DNA of 64,000 bases from Todiramphus chloris collaris (GCA_025345505.1 JANVCC010000018.1:3953749-4017748), one strand, 5' to 3'. Numbered from the stretch's first letter, positions 22,671 through 35,903 are shown. A program made the numbers and translations. The notes: a model not told the origin generated them from the sequence alone.

Positions 22671-24424
22671 GATATTAATGATATCATCAAAAAGGAAAGG
22701 AGTTTAAATACCTTTGCTTTATTTGGTTCACCTTCAGCAGTCATTCAGTTTTGAAAATGAAAATACAGTAATCTATTTCATTACAGTTAGTGCTTTGTCA
22801 GGTTTATTTTGTACCTCTTAAGTCCAAGCACTTAGGAAGTGCCATATATAACTACCATTTTTAGTGGCTCTACTAATCTCCTAATTAATTTCAGTGAGAT
22901 CAATTTCTCCTCTCTAAAACTAGAATTAGAAGTGTATCATTCAGAGCAAAGGATAACCTCAAACAACTTTGTATATAAATAGTACTTATACCGAACTGTA
23001 AGGAAATAATTTCAAAAACAGCAAGCATGTATTCAGAGAGACATTTACAGACACTGAATATGCAAAAGGAAATATGTACAAGATGTTCACTACAGCATCC
23101 TTTACATTAGCACGATCCTTCAATATAGAAACCTAGCAGCATATGGCATTTAAGTCAAAGAGCAGAATATTAGCTCTGGGATATACAGCCAGTCATCAGA
23201 CATGACAGTATCACCACAAGCAAAACGAAAAACAAATCCAAAGACTCTATAGTCAAACATGAAATGCACAAAAACAGACTAGCCAATAATTTTGAAAGGA
23301 TCCAATATATTCCCACAACCACAAGCAGCAAGTCCAAGGGAGTTTGGATCTGCAGCTTGCCCAAACCATTATGGCTGGCATTTTGAAGTTGATGCAAAAG
23401 TAATGTTTTTAGCTCCTTGACCCCAATATTTTTACAGAGCTTTATAACCCAAGTGACAACCTTTAACACCGACACAAAAAATATCCCAGGCTATTGTGCA
23501 GTTTGCTTGACTATAAATGAATCTCAGTATGAAGCTGGATCTACATGAAAGATAAAAGGTTCAATTTTGCAAAAGGAATTTTGGTTGCAAAGCAAAGTTG
23601 GGCTTGGCTGAGCTCACCTGGGAAATAATGAAGTTTAACATTTTCCAACATGGGCAACTTTATACAGTTAGTTATATGCTTGAAAAGGTCATTTTAGAAG
23701 CAAGTTTCAGAGGAGGGAGGGTAACACCTTCAGAAAGTTGGACACACCCACCAGTCTATATTTAGCCATATATTATAACTAGTGTGGCTATAGTTAGGAT
23801 TGAAAACTATTTCCTACTTAACTCCCTGCTTCACATACCTTAAACTTTCTGAAACATTTGCCCTTGGGCTGAAATTTCCTCTGCTTTAATCTCTGCCTGA
23901 AGTTCAATTTCTTTGGAAAGGACCAACAAAATTCCTTAAGCCATTTTGAAGTTCAGCAATAATGAAAACAACACATTTTTCCTTCCCAAGCCAGAGAAAG
24001 TGATTCTGATATATGCATATTTTATTATGGGATTTAGCCATAAATTGAAGCATTTTACCCAGAAACAATCTTTACCTTCAACCTCAGCTTAAAAGTAGCT
24101 GTTTTGAAAACTAGTACTTCAGAGGAGGCAGTTTGATTCATCCCATTCCATAACAAGATAACACTTCATTCTTATTTTGATGCATTACTAGATAATCAAG
24201 GTTAACCCCCAAAATGCTTTTATGTATAGCAAGCCTATTTGCAGTCATCCCATAGTTCTGAGTTTTACCACATATCTTTTAAGATATATACAACTGAATT
24301 TGTGATACTAAAAGACACATCATTACACGCCAAGAAGTGCAAAGAGAAACAGCAAGATGTTTTTTATAAAACTTGCACACATATGTGCCCTTGCAAGAGA
24401 GATTTATATATATGTGGCAGTCAT
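22671..24424. other. Unique non-coding DNA
   Basis: A minus-strand frame of 101 codons (23170-23475) is leucine-rich with no recognised product or clean splice sites. No transposon was recognised. Confidence 0.45.
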
Positions 24425-24998
24425 TTAATGTGGTTTGATATAATGTGAAGGGTTTGGATGACACTTTTGGGTGCTTTGGCAGTATATATATATATTTTTA
24501 ATATTATTATTTGCCTCAGAATTACAGATAGAGAATGATGCAGCCTCTTGATGTGGGAATAAAATGGCAAGCCATAGCTGTATCCATTTTGCTGGATATC
24601 TCTTGCTATAGCCCAGTGTCAGGAGATAACGTAAGCCCATGGTCCCTCCTGGAGACTGTTTTGGAAAAGTCCATTGCATCCAAATTTTTTGTGTGCGCGC
24701 TCCCAAAATGTACTGTCTACCAGCCTGTGCTCTGATTTTTCTTGCTGTGGGCTGACTCTTTGCCATGGTTGGACGTCTATCAGCTTGTTACTCTCTCTGC
24801 TATGTGCGTGGGTGGTCAAGGGACCACCTTTTAGACATAGAAAATCACCTAGCTTGGCACAAATTACACAGTTCATCTTCCCAGAATGGATTCCATGGTC
24901 TGAAAATGCATATAACCTTATTTGGACACTCTGGCTCTCAGACAAACACTTCCTGCTCCTTGCTATCATATGACAAGATTCTGCATCCCCTTCTCTGA
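24425..24998. other. Stretch with overlapping open frames on both strands
   Basis: Minus-strand frames at 24425-24766 (113 codons) and 24619-24969 (116 codons) overlap + strand frames at 24535-24735, 24674-24973 (99 codons) and 24765-24998. The part is less AT-rich than its flanks, which partly explains the lack of stops. No motif of a transposase, reverse transcriptase, Gag or host gene is visible. It may be a decayed, unrecognised mobile element or chance. A short (TA)n run is at 24483-24494. Confidence 0.35.
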
Positions 24999-25511
24999 CC
25001 TCATTAAAGGTGAAAGGACAGATTGCTGCTATCCACAGACAGAGGCTAAGCGGGCCAAAATTGAGAATAGAAACATGAACTTCATCTTGCTCAGTCCACT
25101 CTTGCCACTTCCTTCCATTTAGGTGAGAGATATGATGATTTTGCTGCTTAGTTCTCTACTTCCCAGTCCTGGCCCCAGCCCATCTAGGCACCATGTGAAT
25201 AACCTTCTCCTGGCTTGTCAGGCATACACTATTTGCCTATAGTACAGGAACTCCACCTTGAAAATGTTGCTCCTTCAAGTTATCAAAGCATGTTGGATTC
25301 TGATATAAAGGTCTTCCCTGGTAATGCTGTTATTAATTAATAAATGAAGGTAAGTTTTTTGTTCCCAACAGTCTGAAAGAAGGTATAATGAAGCAGAAAA
25401 GATGAGCAGTGTTCACTGCTGTCAGTCACCTAAAAGCAAGATCATGATTTGCCCTTGGTTTGGTGAAAGAAGGGAAAACTAACAGCTTAAAAAGGCAACC
25501 TGGAACAAGAA
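24999..25511. other. Unique non-coding DNA
   Basis: Nothing recognised. Confidence 0.5.
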
Positions 25512-25572
25512 GTGTTGGTCAAGTTTGACTTTAATGATCCTGAAGGTCTCTTCCAACCAGAAATATTCTAAG
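25512..25572 (+). mobile_element. CR1 LINE 3' tail fragment
   Basis: GTTTGACTTTAATGATCCTG followed by AAGGTCTCTTCCAACC is the canonical CR1 3' end (GGTTGGACTTGATGATCTT...AAGGTCTTTTCCAACC). It ends in AATATTCTAAG, a decayed octamer. Only about 60 bp remain. Confidence 0.85.
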
Positions 25573-28500
25573 TAACTCCTCAAATTTAATGAAAACTCAT
25601 CCATTTTCTACTTTCTCTATTTAGTCCTGTGTCTCTCCTGTAGTGGTAGCCCAAGGTAAGTGTATTAGGAAGGATCACAAAGAATCGCTCCAGGAGGAGG
25701 GCAGCAAATCTCCTGTTCCCACAGTAGGTCACACAAAAATGCAACAGTTTGCTGAAGAGTTCATAGGATCAATTTAGGACAGATAATTGCACCTTTATTA
25801 ACACAAGATATACTGAAGCTGTGATTTACAGCTAAATCTGAAGATGTGAGTACTCCTCAATTAGATAACATATCAGAGTAGAAACAAAGACTTCTGAACA
25901 GGCACCTTAGTTAGAAATGGTTTCCAGTTAACAATTTAGTGCATAATTTCACAGCTGTAGCATAATGAGAAGGAATAATTTTGACAAGAGAAAGAAACAG
26001 ATGTGATTTTCGAGTGGAATGATGTTTATTTCTTATTTGGGATAAAATTTGGAAAGTCTAGGGGGAAAACACCTCCAGTGGGCATCCCAGACACTCAAGT
26101 TTATTAGGCCAAATCCTCCCTTGGTTGAAGTCTGCAGTTCTGCTTACATTAAAGCTATAGCACAGTGCCGTACCACAGGTCTGTTCTATCACTTAAAAGA
26201 TGATAAATCCTGAATTATAGGTCCTGTATAAGCAAGTTACAGAACAGTATTTAGAAAACTTGTAAGTCTCCCATTCTCAGTGTCCCCTTGTATGTGTGTG
26301 GGCAAGTGGTTTAATTACAATGCATAAAGTGGAATGGCAGACAGAGACAACAAAATCAAAGAGTGAGTCCTGGCTGAACTTCATTAGCAAACATAAATAC
26401 AAATAGGCACATCTTGTTTGTGACATGCCATGGTCCTTTCCTCCTTTGGTAATTTTACTCCATTCTCTGATATTTGCATAAATGTAAATCAAACCATATG
26501 ACTTGAACAGGCTTATGATAGGGGAATCATATGCAAAACTTCTTTTCATTAAACAATTCTCTTGATGCAGTCTTACAATGTAACTGAAAATCAGGGAGGA
26601 TTGGATCTCAGACAGTGAAAGCCTTTATTTAAGAACAGTGGAGGGAGCCCTGCCCTTTAAATAAGAGACATTCTTGGATCAGACACTGGCTGGCAGGATG
26701 GAAAAAAGGATGTAGCATTAACTTTCATTCCATTCCAAATAACCTGGAACCCATAAACCACAAAGATTCTCTAATTTTAAATCTGCTCCTTTTCTCCCTG
26801 GGTCTTCTTTCCATTTTATTTGGGGAATGTTAACTTTGAAATTTCATTAGCCCGCCATAATATCAAACAAGTCACCCCAGACAGATTCATAGCTCTTTGT
26901 CCATGAAGATATCTACATGAAAACCCCTGTGATTAAAAGGTTACTCCTCTTAATTCTTCCCAGCCTGCATAGACAAACCACATGCAAAGAAGTGTCAGCT
27001 TATTTAGAGATTAAAATAATAATTAGTTTAGGAGGCAAAGTATAAGCAATATTGTTTAAAAAAGAAAATCCATATGGTGTTTAGAATTAGTTGCTTCTGT
27101 TTAAGTTTAAATACATTTCTGTGGATATAAACTCTCTTTATTAAAAGTGCATTGGATAATTCTCTCTCCAATCTAAAACAATAGCACTGAAGGCTCTAAT
27201 TCTACAAACCCATCTTTAATCAGTAGCCAAAGCACAGATGTCTGATATTACTCAGAGGGTGAGGGAACATTTTATGTATATAATACCTAGTACATGGTCA
27301 ATAATGAATAACAAATACCAAATATATATCTATGAACAACCAGGTTTAGTAGATTACAAACTTGTACGATGCTCCACATGACCCTCCCTGCTATATGCAT
27401 GAAATGCCACAGATTTCATTTATTATAGAGCCAGACCAATGTGCTGACAGCTACAGCATCCGCTTATCCATACAGCAATGGTCCCTTTGGAAGCACAACC
27501 ATATTTGTGCTTAACCTATTCCCCAAGAAGCCACAGTTAGGTGTAAGAAACACCAACAAAACAACTTTCTTCAGCCATCCAGTGAGACACCAGCGACAGC
27601 AGCAGCAGCTGTCACATGCTGTGAGTACCTGCCCTGAGATCACCAGCACACCTTACGTGGGTGACCACAAACATCACACGCTGATAAAAGCACTGCTTCA
27701 GTAAATCACCCTTCAACAGCCTGTAACAAAATGCTTTCCAACTAAGTCAGTTCTGGGCTTTGGTTTACCTTTTATCTGCCAATGGCATAAACTTTTTCAA
27801 TAATCACATAAAACTGTGTTGCTGTATCCAGGAACAGGATATATCCAGGATATATCATCCAAGTCTGTTAAAGAACATAGTCTAGATCTCAACTACTAAC
27901 TTTTTATTTTTGTTCTCTGTTACTGGGAATAATGACATTCACAAGGCTGATGGAAACATAACAATGTCTGAAAAACAAGGACCAAATGTATTTCTCAGAC
28001 ACCTCATGCAATACCACCAGTGGTAGGGCTTATACTGCTGTCCTTCAGTTTGCTTAGCCAAATTTGTGATGCTGCAGTTAACTAGCAAACACTGTTCTCA
28101 GGGCTGGGCTGGTATTATAAGAAAGAAAAACAAGGCAAAAGGATCATGGCTTCTGTTGCAGCAAGAACTGGGGTGTGGGAGTGGGGTACCAACATCTGCC
28201 AAAAGAAAAAAAGAACAAAATTGGTAGGGAGAGCAAGATCATTTTAAGTTTCTCAGAGTATACTGTAAACAGTGGAGAAAGAAGGAAAAAATGGAACTAT
28301 AAAACAATACTTGGCAGCCAGCTTTGCAAAACAAACATATTTTTGCGAAGTTCTTCCCATCACTGCCACCAACTTTAATAGGCTTTATTTGTCTAAGAGT
28401 AAGAAATCCTCTTTAATTGTCAGAGAAAATGCGACACTGATTAGCACACTGATAGGAATTCCTCTTCTGAGCTCTACTTCAACCACACGCTGCTCTCCGT

Positions 28501-29208
28501 TCACAGACAGAGAGAGGAATTCCTTCCTCCAGCCTGCAAAACCTGTTGCTGGGCTCTATCACCACCCATCCCTGGTCTGAGGGAGGATACTGCTTCTCCT
28601 TCAGAGGAAGCTGAAGTCCAGCAAGTTGTTATTGCCGTGGGTCTACTGGCCCATAACTGCCTGCCCTTGACGTGCTACTGGCAAAGCACATAACAGGTCT
28701 CCATGAGGCATTGGACCCTGATGGATATGACCTGTTGGACTCCAGCAGGATTGGGAAAGCTTAATCCCCTCACTGCACTGGAAAGGTAGTGGTTCCTGAG
28801 TATCCCTGATCTCTCCTCATGAGCATTGCAATTAGTTCACTAATAATTTTACCACCTTACATCAAACTGGTCAAAACACTCTGAGTTGCTCAGAGGCCAA
28901 CCTCTCAACTTTCTGCTTTACCTGTATGGCAGCAATAACGTATGCGGGCATCCTTATTATGTTTGAGAATGAAGTTAAAGCCAGAAGCCTTGAGATGTGC
29001 AGTGAAAGGACTTTAGGTATGGTTAGATACTGAAACCTTTGGTTTATGTCCCAGGGCATGGCATAGTCACGGCACCCCCATGTGAAAATATACCACTAAT
29101 AATAAAACCCTCCTTCAACCTGAGAGTAATCCAGCATGAAATAACCTGGATAGCTCCCTCTCTCCCAGGATACCTTCTCTCGACTTCTACTGCTTTAGAG
29201 GTTCAGGG
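25573..29208. other. Unique non-coding DNA
   Basis: No gene or clear transposon was found. The part 26830-27130 is complex, non-repetitive and rich in AT-core motifs (ATAATTAG, GATTAAAA), possibly conserved non-coding sequence, but this cannot be tested here. Small frames at 27441-27704 (+) and 28272-28580 (+) have no recognised product. Confidence 0.45.
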
Positions 29209-29223
29209 TTTTTTTTTTTTTTT
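29209..29223. repeat. Homopolymer T15
   Basis: Uninterrupted run of 15 T. Confidence 0.95.
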
Positions 29224-29317
29224 ATGTAGGAAGTAACAGATGAGGTTAAATTCCCCCTCCATGTCACCACTGCTCACAAGCTCAGCATACAATTTTTAGT
29301 GAATTTATTTGGAAACA

Positions 29318-29540
29318 ATATGGTGTGGTATAGTCATCTGATTACAACGGCAGGAGCCAGGGCTGGGCTCTGCTCCCAGCTCTGACACTTACTTGCTGTG
29401 TGGCCTCAGACAAACCACTTAATGTCTCTGTGTTTCAATTTCCCCTGCCTTTGAAACAGAAACGCTATCACTCACAGCAAACCTTTTCTGAGGATTGCTT
29501 GATTACAGAGCTAATACATGGTGTTTTGAAAACACTGTAT
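29318..29540 (+). mobile_element. Near-complete MIR SINE
   Basis: Successive blocks of MIR occur in order: the tRNA-related head (GTGTGGTATAGTCATCTGAT, then GGGCTCTGCTCCCAGCTCTG), the core (ACACTTACTTGCTGTGTGGC, CTCAGACAAACCACTTAATG, TCTCTGTGTTTCAATTTCCC) and the 3' part (TGAGGATTGCTTGATTACAG, then CTAATACATGG). It is the clearest SINE in the window. Copies this old have drifted beyond recognition unless slowly evolving or constrained. Confidence 0.88.
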
Positions 29541-29899
29541 GCTGTTCCATAATTATTGTTTTCGTTGCATTATATCTTCCATTGTAATGGCTAAAATACC
29601 AGATGTACAGAAATGGATGCTGAAATTGGTAGTTATTGGATAGGAGAAGCGGGTATTACTTTGAAATAAATTTAATTACTTGGGCAAAACACAACAGTTC
29701 ACCTACATTCTTTTCTTAAAGCTGTTGAAATTGTAATGAAAATGGGGCAATTAATGACATTTTGCAACATACTTCTCTTCCTCCACCCCCTGAAAGCATC
29801 CTGTGAATGCTCTCTGCAGAGGGCATAGCATCTCTATTCTCCCTTTGATTCAACGAAGCATTTCACCAGGGAAATGAGAACCCAACCAAGAAGGCAGGG
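29541..29899. other. Unique non-coding DNA
   Basis: Nothing recognised. AT-core motifs such as TTTAATTACTTG and GCAATTAATGAC are present. Confidence 0.5.
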
Positions 29900-30051
29900 C
29901 AAGAGAGCGAGTCTGTAAACAGAGAAATTTTCTCAGGCTCCGAGGCCCTTTGCTGGTGGTGGCATTCGGGTGCGGCCACTTCTAGCTGTGCTCCTTACTG
30001 ACTGATGCACTCTGTCTGCAGCTGGGTGCCTGCTCACCCGAGCGGTGGGAG
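29900..30051 (+). promoter_or_regulatory. CpG-dense patch ending at a strong splice donor
   Basis: About seven CpGs lie within 150 bp (GAGCGAG, CTCCGAGG, ATTCGGGTGCGGCC, ACCCGAGCGG), far above the local level. The patch ends GGTGGGAG then GTAAGAGG, a near-consensus 5' splice site with GT at 30052-30053. An acceptor-like TGCACTCTGTCTGCAG ends at 30021, so a 30-nt internal exon is possible; equally, the whole patch could be the 3' end of a first exon near a small promoter. No protein was recognised. Confidence 0.3.
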
Positions 30052-30107
30052 GTAAGAGGAATTAAGGTAATGCATCAGTGGCTGCCAGTGGAGGAGATGG
30101 GGGGGAT

Positions 30108-30146
30108 AAAAAAAAAGAAAAAAAAAAAAAAGGTTAAAAAAAAAAG
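30108..30146. repeat. A-rich low-complexity tract
   Basis: A9, G, A14-like and A10 runs broken by single G or GGTT. It follows a G7 run. Confidence 0.9.
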
Positions 30147-31904
30147 CTAAAGAAATATACTATTTCAATCAAAGTCTGAAATTTGTAGAAGTGGTTTTGG
30201 TCTCAATATAGAAAAAATATTTATCCAAGAAACTCCTACTCGGGTGCGAACATCCTACTTCTAGTGGGATTTTGTTTGGCAAAGTGCTGTGAAAGAGTGG
30301 AAGCTAATACAGAGCATGTCTATAAACAAATATATTTATTTAGTACAGATTGACACATTCACTAGAGTATTTCAGTGATTACACGTGTAAAACTATTTCC
30401 TATAGTGGTTTCCTTTTGTGATTCTGCTAATTTATTCAATCCACCCCATTTTCATGCATTGAATGTTATGAGCCATTTCAGCCACCCAGACTGAAATGCG
30501 TGTTTGGAGACTACATGCCTGTTTTTTCATTTCATCATCTACACATAATTATTTGGTGATATTAGGAATTTGAGCTCAAATGGAAGCCAACCAACATTTT
30601 AATAGCTTAAAAATCATACAAAATGAAGTCTGCCCTGAGGTTAATGAATGAGAGCCAAATCTTGAGGCTCTTGCTCAGTTTTTATTCACTCCTTATTCAG
30701 GCAAAAGTTGAATCAATTGTAGTTGGACTGATTAAAAACAGAAGAACATAACATTTGGACCTTTCTCTCAGGTAAAACTGAATAAATTACCTAGGATTAG
30801 GCTGCAGAATGGCATTCAATCGATCTTTCACATGTATTTCTGAAACACGTTGCAGAAAAATTCCAAGTGCTGAGGCAGTATAACCAGTTAAAACAATACT
30901 TTAGCAGCAGAATAAATTATTATACACTACTATGTTTTATGACATTCATATTAGAAATAGCCTCAAATCAAAATACATTTTATGGTTCCTCCTGAGCTTC
31001 TGAAGACCTGGATCAAATCCAAACTGAAAAAAATGGCCCATGAAGTATGAAAGCCAAATGCCCTTACATCCTTCAAAACAAAGCTACATCCCCAATTTGA
31101 ACTTTAATCCAGGCATATATTGACACAGTTATTTGGTTTTTGAAGATGGGAAGCATTTATAATTTAGGTAATTAAAGGTCCTACTCCTTATGCAAAGAGT
31201 TCAATGTGCCTGTAAAAAAGTATAAAGCAGAGCAATTAATTCCTTTGAACACTTTAACACTTCACTTGTTATTGGTGCTAATGACAGAAAGATGCTCCCC
31301 CCCCCTTTAATAACAACCCACTTGAGTATTGGCCAGCAATGTCAAAGAAATGACACATTGGTCCCAGTCAAGCCAGATCTAAGCATGAGGATGTGAAAAA
31401 AACCAGTAGTATGAAGAACAGATTTCTCTAGTATATGCAAAACAAATGAGAGAAGAAAAAAAGAAAAAATCAGTAAGGCATGATCTGGTCATCTGTGAAC
31501 AATAACAGGTCCTCTGACTTGGTCTGTGTGATAGTGGCCCTGTGCACTGTCTCCTGATGGCTTGCAATTAGGATGTCAATGCTGAAACAAGCTGAGCCTA
31601 TAAGAGTTTGACTGTGTGTGGCTTCATTTGTAAACAAGCACGAGGGAGACACATAAAGAGGACAGTCTCCTCCTAATCACCACTAATGCTACAGGGACCA
31701 GTCCTCCTGCCCCAGGAGATGGGTCCCTCTCCAGCAGTTCCTAACAGCAGTTAGCTGCAGGACAGACAGACTCCTTTGCATATTTAGATGGGTCTAAGGA
31801 GACTTAACAGTGCTAATGGCACATTGGCCAGCTTGCAAAGAACACTCAAAGCCTTGCAGGCTCCTGAATAAGGCAGCCTGTACAGAAAGGTTTGGTGTTC
31901 CTGA
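30147..31904. other. Unique non-coding DNA
   Basis: A C9 run is at 31297-31305. No gene or clear transposon was recognised. Confidence 0.5.
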
Positions 31905-31970
31905 TAATATTTAGTAGACGTTTGGACTTGATGATCTTGAGGGTCATTTCCAACCTTAATAATTCTATGA
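31905..31970 (+). mobile_element. CR1 LINE 3' tail fragment
   Basis: TTTGGACTTGATGATCTTGA followed by GGGTCATTTCCAACCTTAAT and AATTCTATGA is the CR1 3' end with one octamer. Upstream sequence is not CR1-like, so the copy is extremely 5'-truncated. Confidence 0.92.
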
Positions 31971-34900
31971 AAAGAGCCTGTGTTGCACCTTCAAAGAGCT
32001 TCTGGCACGTTATGAGCTGTAAGGGTGTACCAGAAGCTTGGGAACCCAAGGAAGGCCAAGTTGGGTTTTTTTTTACATTATACTTTTTAAATGACATTCT
32101 ACTCATATGTTAGAAAACCTGTCTAACAAGGCAAGATGGACTTCTAGTCTCTCTAACGTTTGGCTCAAGTTATCTATAATCTTTCCAAATGACTTTCTGC
32201 CCCTCTATTCCTTACTTACTTAATGCCTTGGCCATGCCAGAGACAGCGGATTGTTGCTGAGAAATGCAGAATTCCAAAAAGTCCTTCCTAGAGTTGACTA
32301 AAAATCCCTTTTGGTCATTACTGAGTGATCAGTCTGTGGTGGGGGACAATAATATTTACTTTGTGATGAAAATGAAATAACTAGTCAGACTCTGAACTAT
32401 AGTCCCTCACTATAGACCCACTTATAGACATTACTTGCTATGGCACACTTTATTTTATGAATTATATTTATTTTATGAATAAATCTTATTTTGAAATGCT
32501 AGGACAGAGCCATGCCATTAGCAATATCTCGGCAGTCTGATCCATCACATCAAATTCTCTCTTCTTCAGAACCACATCTCATCTTTTTCTTTTGTACCCA
32601 CTTTCACCGAAGACATACATTTATATGCATATCTATAAAACTGATACTTGCCTGAAAACCAACTGGCCAGGCCATGAGATTCTTCTGGCTGATTGCCATT
32701 TTTTGGTCATTAAATATAGGCTTACGGATAGGGAGATGGATTACCCGCTTGTAACTCCATCAAGGGCTTTTCATGATATCGCAGACCATATTTTTTTAAT
32801 AACATTGAGGAATATTTAAATCCTGTATGAAAGTTTTTTTCATAAGTACTTCTTTGATGTTAGAACATTTTGATTTGTGTGCATGCTGACACCAGAACAG
32901 CTCGATTACTGCATGTTCATTTATCAAAGAGTGCGGGGTCGATCCCGTTTGGATGAGCAATAATTGCACCAAATACATAACATGCACTAATCACGCTGAC
33001 AGCAACACCCCCACTTCCGATGGCTTGAAATACAAGAACAGTAAATGATTACTGTAAATGAAGAGTTAGTTGGGTCTCATTAAACATTATTGTTACTAAA
33101 GGAATGAAAGAGTTTATGTTTAAAAAAAAAAAAAAAAGCAGAAAGGTGGTAGGGGAGTTACTGAGCTCCAAACCCACTGCACACATTGCAGTTCCTGGTC
33201 TTAAAGCTAATGGGACCCAGTGGATCTGGGCTTCAGCAAAGAGAGAGAGTGTTGTCTCAGTCACATTATTTATTGTAATGGTGTAACTCCCTTTTTCTTT
33301 GTTTCTCCTCTTCCCCCCCACTAGAATGCCTGTTGGTAAGATGGGAATGTCAAATCCAGGTTTTTGTCTCTCAAGTAGCTCTGAATTTCCTGGCTTTTGT
33401 GGACTGAAATCAGATCCTTAATGTTGCTTATGTGCACATTGTTTTGGGTAATTGACATTAATTTTTAGGTTGCATCACCAGCATCAATCAGTGGTGTTCT
33501 CAGAGGACTAGAGTTAAGGGGCCACAACAAAAGAGCATGATATTGTTTCTTTTGTTTTCTTTTTGGAGCACTTTGACTACTACTCTATACTTTTCCAGTG
33601 GATGTTACATACTTTTTGTGTGAGACAGTGTAAAACGTTACTGCCTGTCTCATTTAAAAGAGTACTTTGGTATTACGGTAAACGGCTCTAGGGGCTGGGA
33701 CAGCCAATCCTGGTAAAAATTCAAGTTAATACCTTTTGTCTATGTAACACTCTGAAGGAAGTATGAAACAGCAACACATTTCTTTAGAGAGAGCTAGGTT
33801 GCCTGTTACAGATGTTTTCCATATGGTAAGTGGAAGGTCGGCCCCTTCCCCCTCCACTCATCAGTGTTCTCACATCGTAGAAGGCATCTACAAAGACAAC
33901 ACGGCTGTAAATGATATTGCACAGAAGCCTCCATCAGCACGTAAATGGACAAGCTGATTTTCACTGTACAGGGCAGGAATATGCACAATTACAGCCCACT
34001 TATGGGGAGGATTTTGACTCTTCAGCTTCTCTTTTTACCAGCGTACTGCACAAACCCTCTGGGGTAAGTGGTCAAGAGAAGCCAGGCTAGGCTTCAGATG
34101 CTAAAACGATGAAATGGAAAAAAAAGATTAAATTAATAGAGATTACTGCAGATTATCATGCTGCATCAGATGGTGGGTTCAATACCTTCTCACTCAAATC
34201 CTTATGGGCAGGAAGGAAAATTCTCTCACATCAAAGATCATGATTTTAAGGGGAGAAGAATCTGAGTCACCTATATTTTAGACATTGGTACACAGTCATA
34301 TACACAGGATCACAGATAAACCTTTATAAGAGATAGCCCTTGGGAGAAGAATTGGTCTGTTGCCCCATATTTCGTGTTGCTCCTGTCAATAGATTATAAT
34401 ATCTATAATGAATATGGACTTAGAAGCACAGCTGGACTTTTAAGAGAGCAGGGTTGTATTTCCAAATGTTCAGCACCCACAATGGGAATTGCATCTTCAA
34501 AAGATCTTAGAACTCCAAAGCACCATTTTGTCATGCTTACAGTCTGGTTCAAAGGTGTTCATCACCCTAGGTGTACTCAGGATGTTTTATCCTTTCATAA
34601 ATCCCCATACTTTTTTTGGATGCTGGAGCTATTCTAGCACAGAAGTCTTGAATGCAGGTTTGACTTTCTAAACATTCAATGTGTAATGGAGGCATTTCCT
34701 CACCTCAATCACTCCTTCCCCAAAGCATGTAATTATTTTATCTCAAAAGCAGTAAGCTTCAGAATAAAAAATGAACCCAAACATGGAGTTCATGTTAAAA
34801 AAAATTAATCTTTTTTGCATATTTCCTACACTTTTGATTTTAGACAATGCATGGAACCATCTGTGTTAGTCTATATTTAATTTGTCACTGGACTATTATG

Positions 34901-35149
34901 TTTCTTCATGCTAGGCAATATTTGTAACACATATAGATACTAAGTTTGTATATTTTGCCATTAGTTATTAAATATTATTGTGTAATAGTAATATAAACTC
35001 TAACATTTCTACAAAATAAACTCTATAATGTTAACATTTTGAAAGCCAACTAGTGACCTTAGCTGTCTCACTCCTGGTCATTTCACCAGGAGCTATGTGG
35101 CTAAAAATTTAAGTAGGCTCAGGAATAAGCATTAAATAGTATCTATTTT
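31971..35149. other. Unique non-coding DNA
   Basis: Contains an A16 run (33122-33137), a C8 run (33313-33320) and a local duplication of TTTATTTTATGAAT near 32449-32480. The part 34440-34540 has a phrase (AATGTTCAGCACCCACAATG) reminiscent of old amniote repeats, but not enough to call. Confidence 0.5.
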
Positions 35150-35540
35150 AACTTTTCTTCTTTCTCGTTTATCCTTCTCAGTTTTCTAAAATGGGAACAA
35201 CTATTGACTCATTTCTTAGAATCTACAATATATTTTCCAATAACCTGAAATCTTTTCATTTTCCTCTTTCAACATATTTTCCTGTTGATCTTTTTCTGTA
35301 CCTCTAAACAGCATTTCTTTCTAATTCTTTATTACCAACTCCATTCTCTTTAATCTTAATTAAATATTCCCTTGTATTTGTCTGTGTCTTTGCCCCTTAG
35401 TTCAGCTTATCCATCCCTTGGTTCCCAGCCCTCTCTCCCATCTTTCTTTATGTCATTACTCTCACTCACTTTTGCCCAGAATTTCTCTCTCTGCTTTCTT
35501 TCCAGCTTTATTTCTGTAGGTCTGGTCTCTTAATGGTATA
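35150..35540. other. Strand-asymmetric pyrimidine-rich block
   Basis: The + strand is strongly C/T-rich with few G over nearly 400 bp, without a short repeat unit. Examples are CTTTTCTTCTTTCTCG and CCAGCCCTCTCTCCCATC. No frame or known element explains it. Confidence 0.6.
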
Positions 35541-35903
35541 ATCTCCTCTGTAAAGAAGTGAGAAGTGAAGGGCTTCTCTTTCTTGATATAACTCCATCCC
35601 AAACTTCCTTTATCCTCTCTCAACCTGCTTTTGGCTCTGCAACTGTATTAGCCACTGTTGCAGAACCATGGAAAACTGGATCTACTCCTTATGGTAGCTG
35701 TAGGACAGAAGAAGTGTTTGTGGCATGCAAAAGAAATTCATTATTTGTGTATAGGAGCAGAAGGATCATAAACACCAATTTTGAGTAGCCAGCAGTTGGA
35801 GCCCAGAGCACAGAGCCCTAAAAAACTTGAGGGAGTTTTTGTACTTCCCACAAACTTAATTTTAATATTGGATATTAAATAAAAAAGTATGCTAGGCTAT
35901 TTT

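Noticed and set aside
23170-23475. 101-codon leucine-rich minus-strand frame
   Set aside because: No clean splice sites and no recognised family. A GCAAAAGTAAT-like motif recalls mariner ends but no inverted partner was found.
26090-26170. Phrase AGGCCAAATCCTCCCTTGGT, similar to old amniote repeats
   Set aside because: Only a short phrase matches; not enough to name a family.
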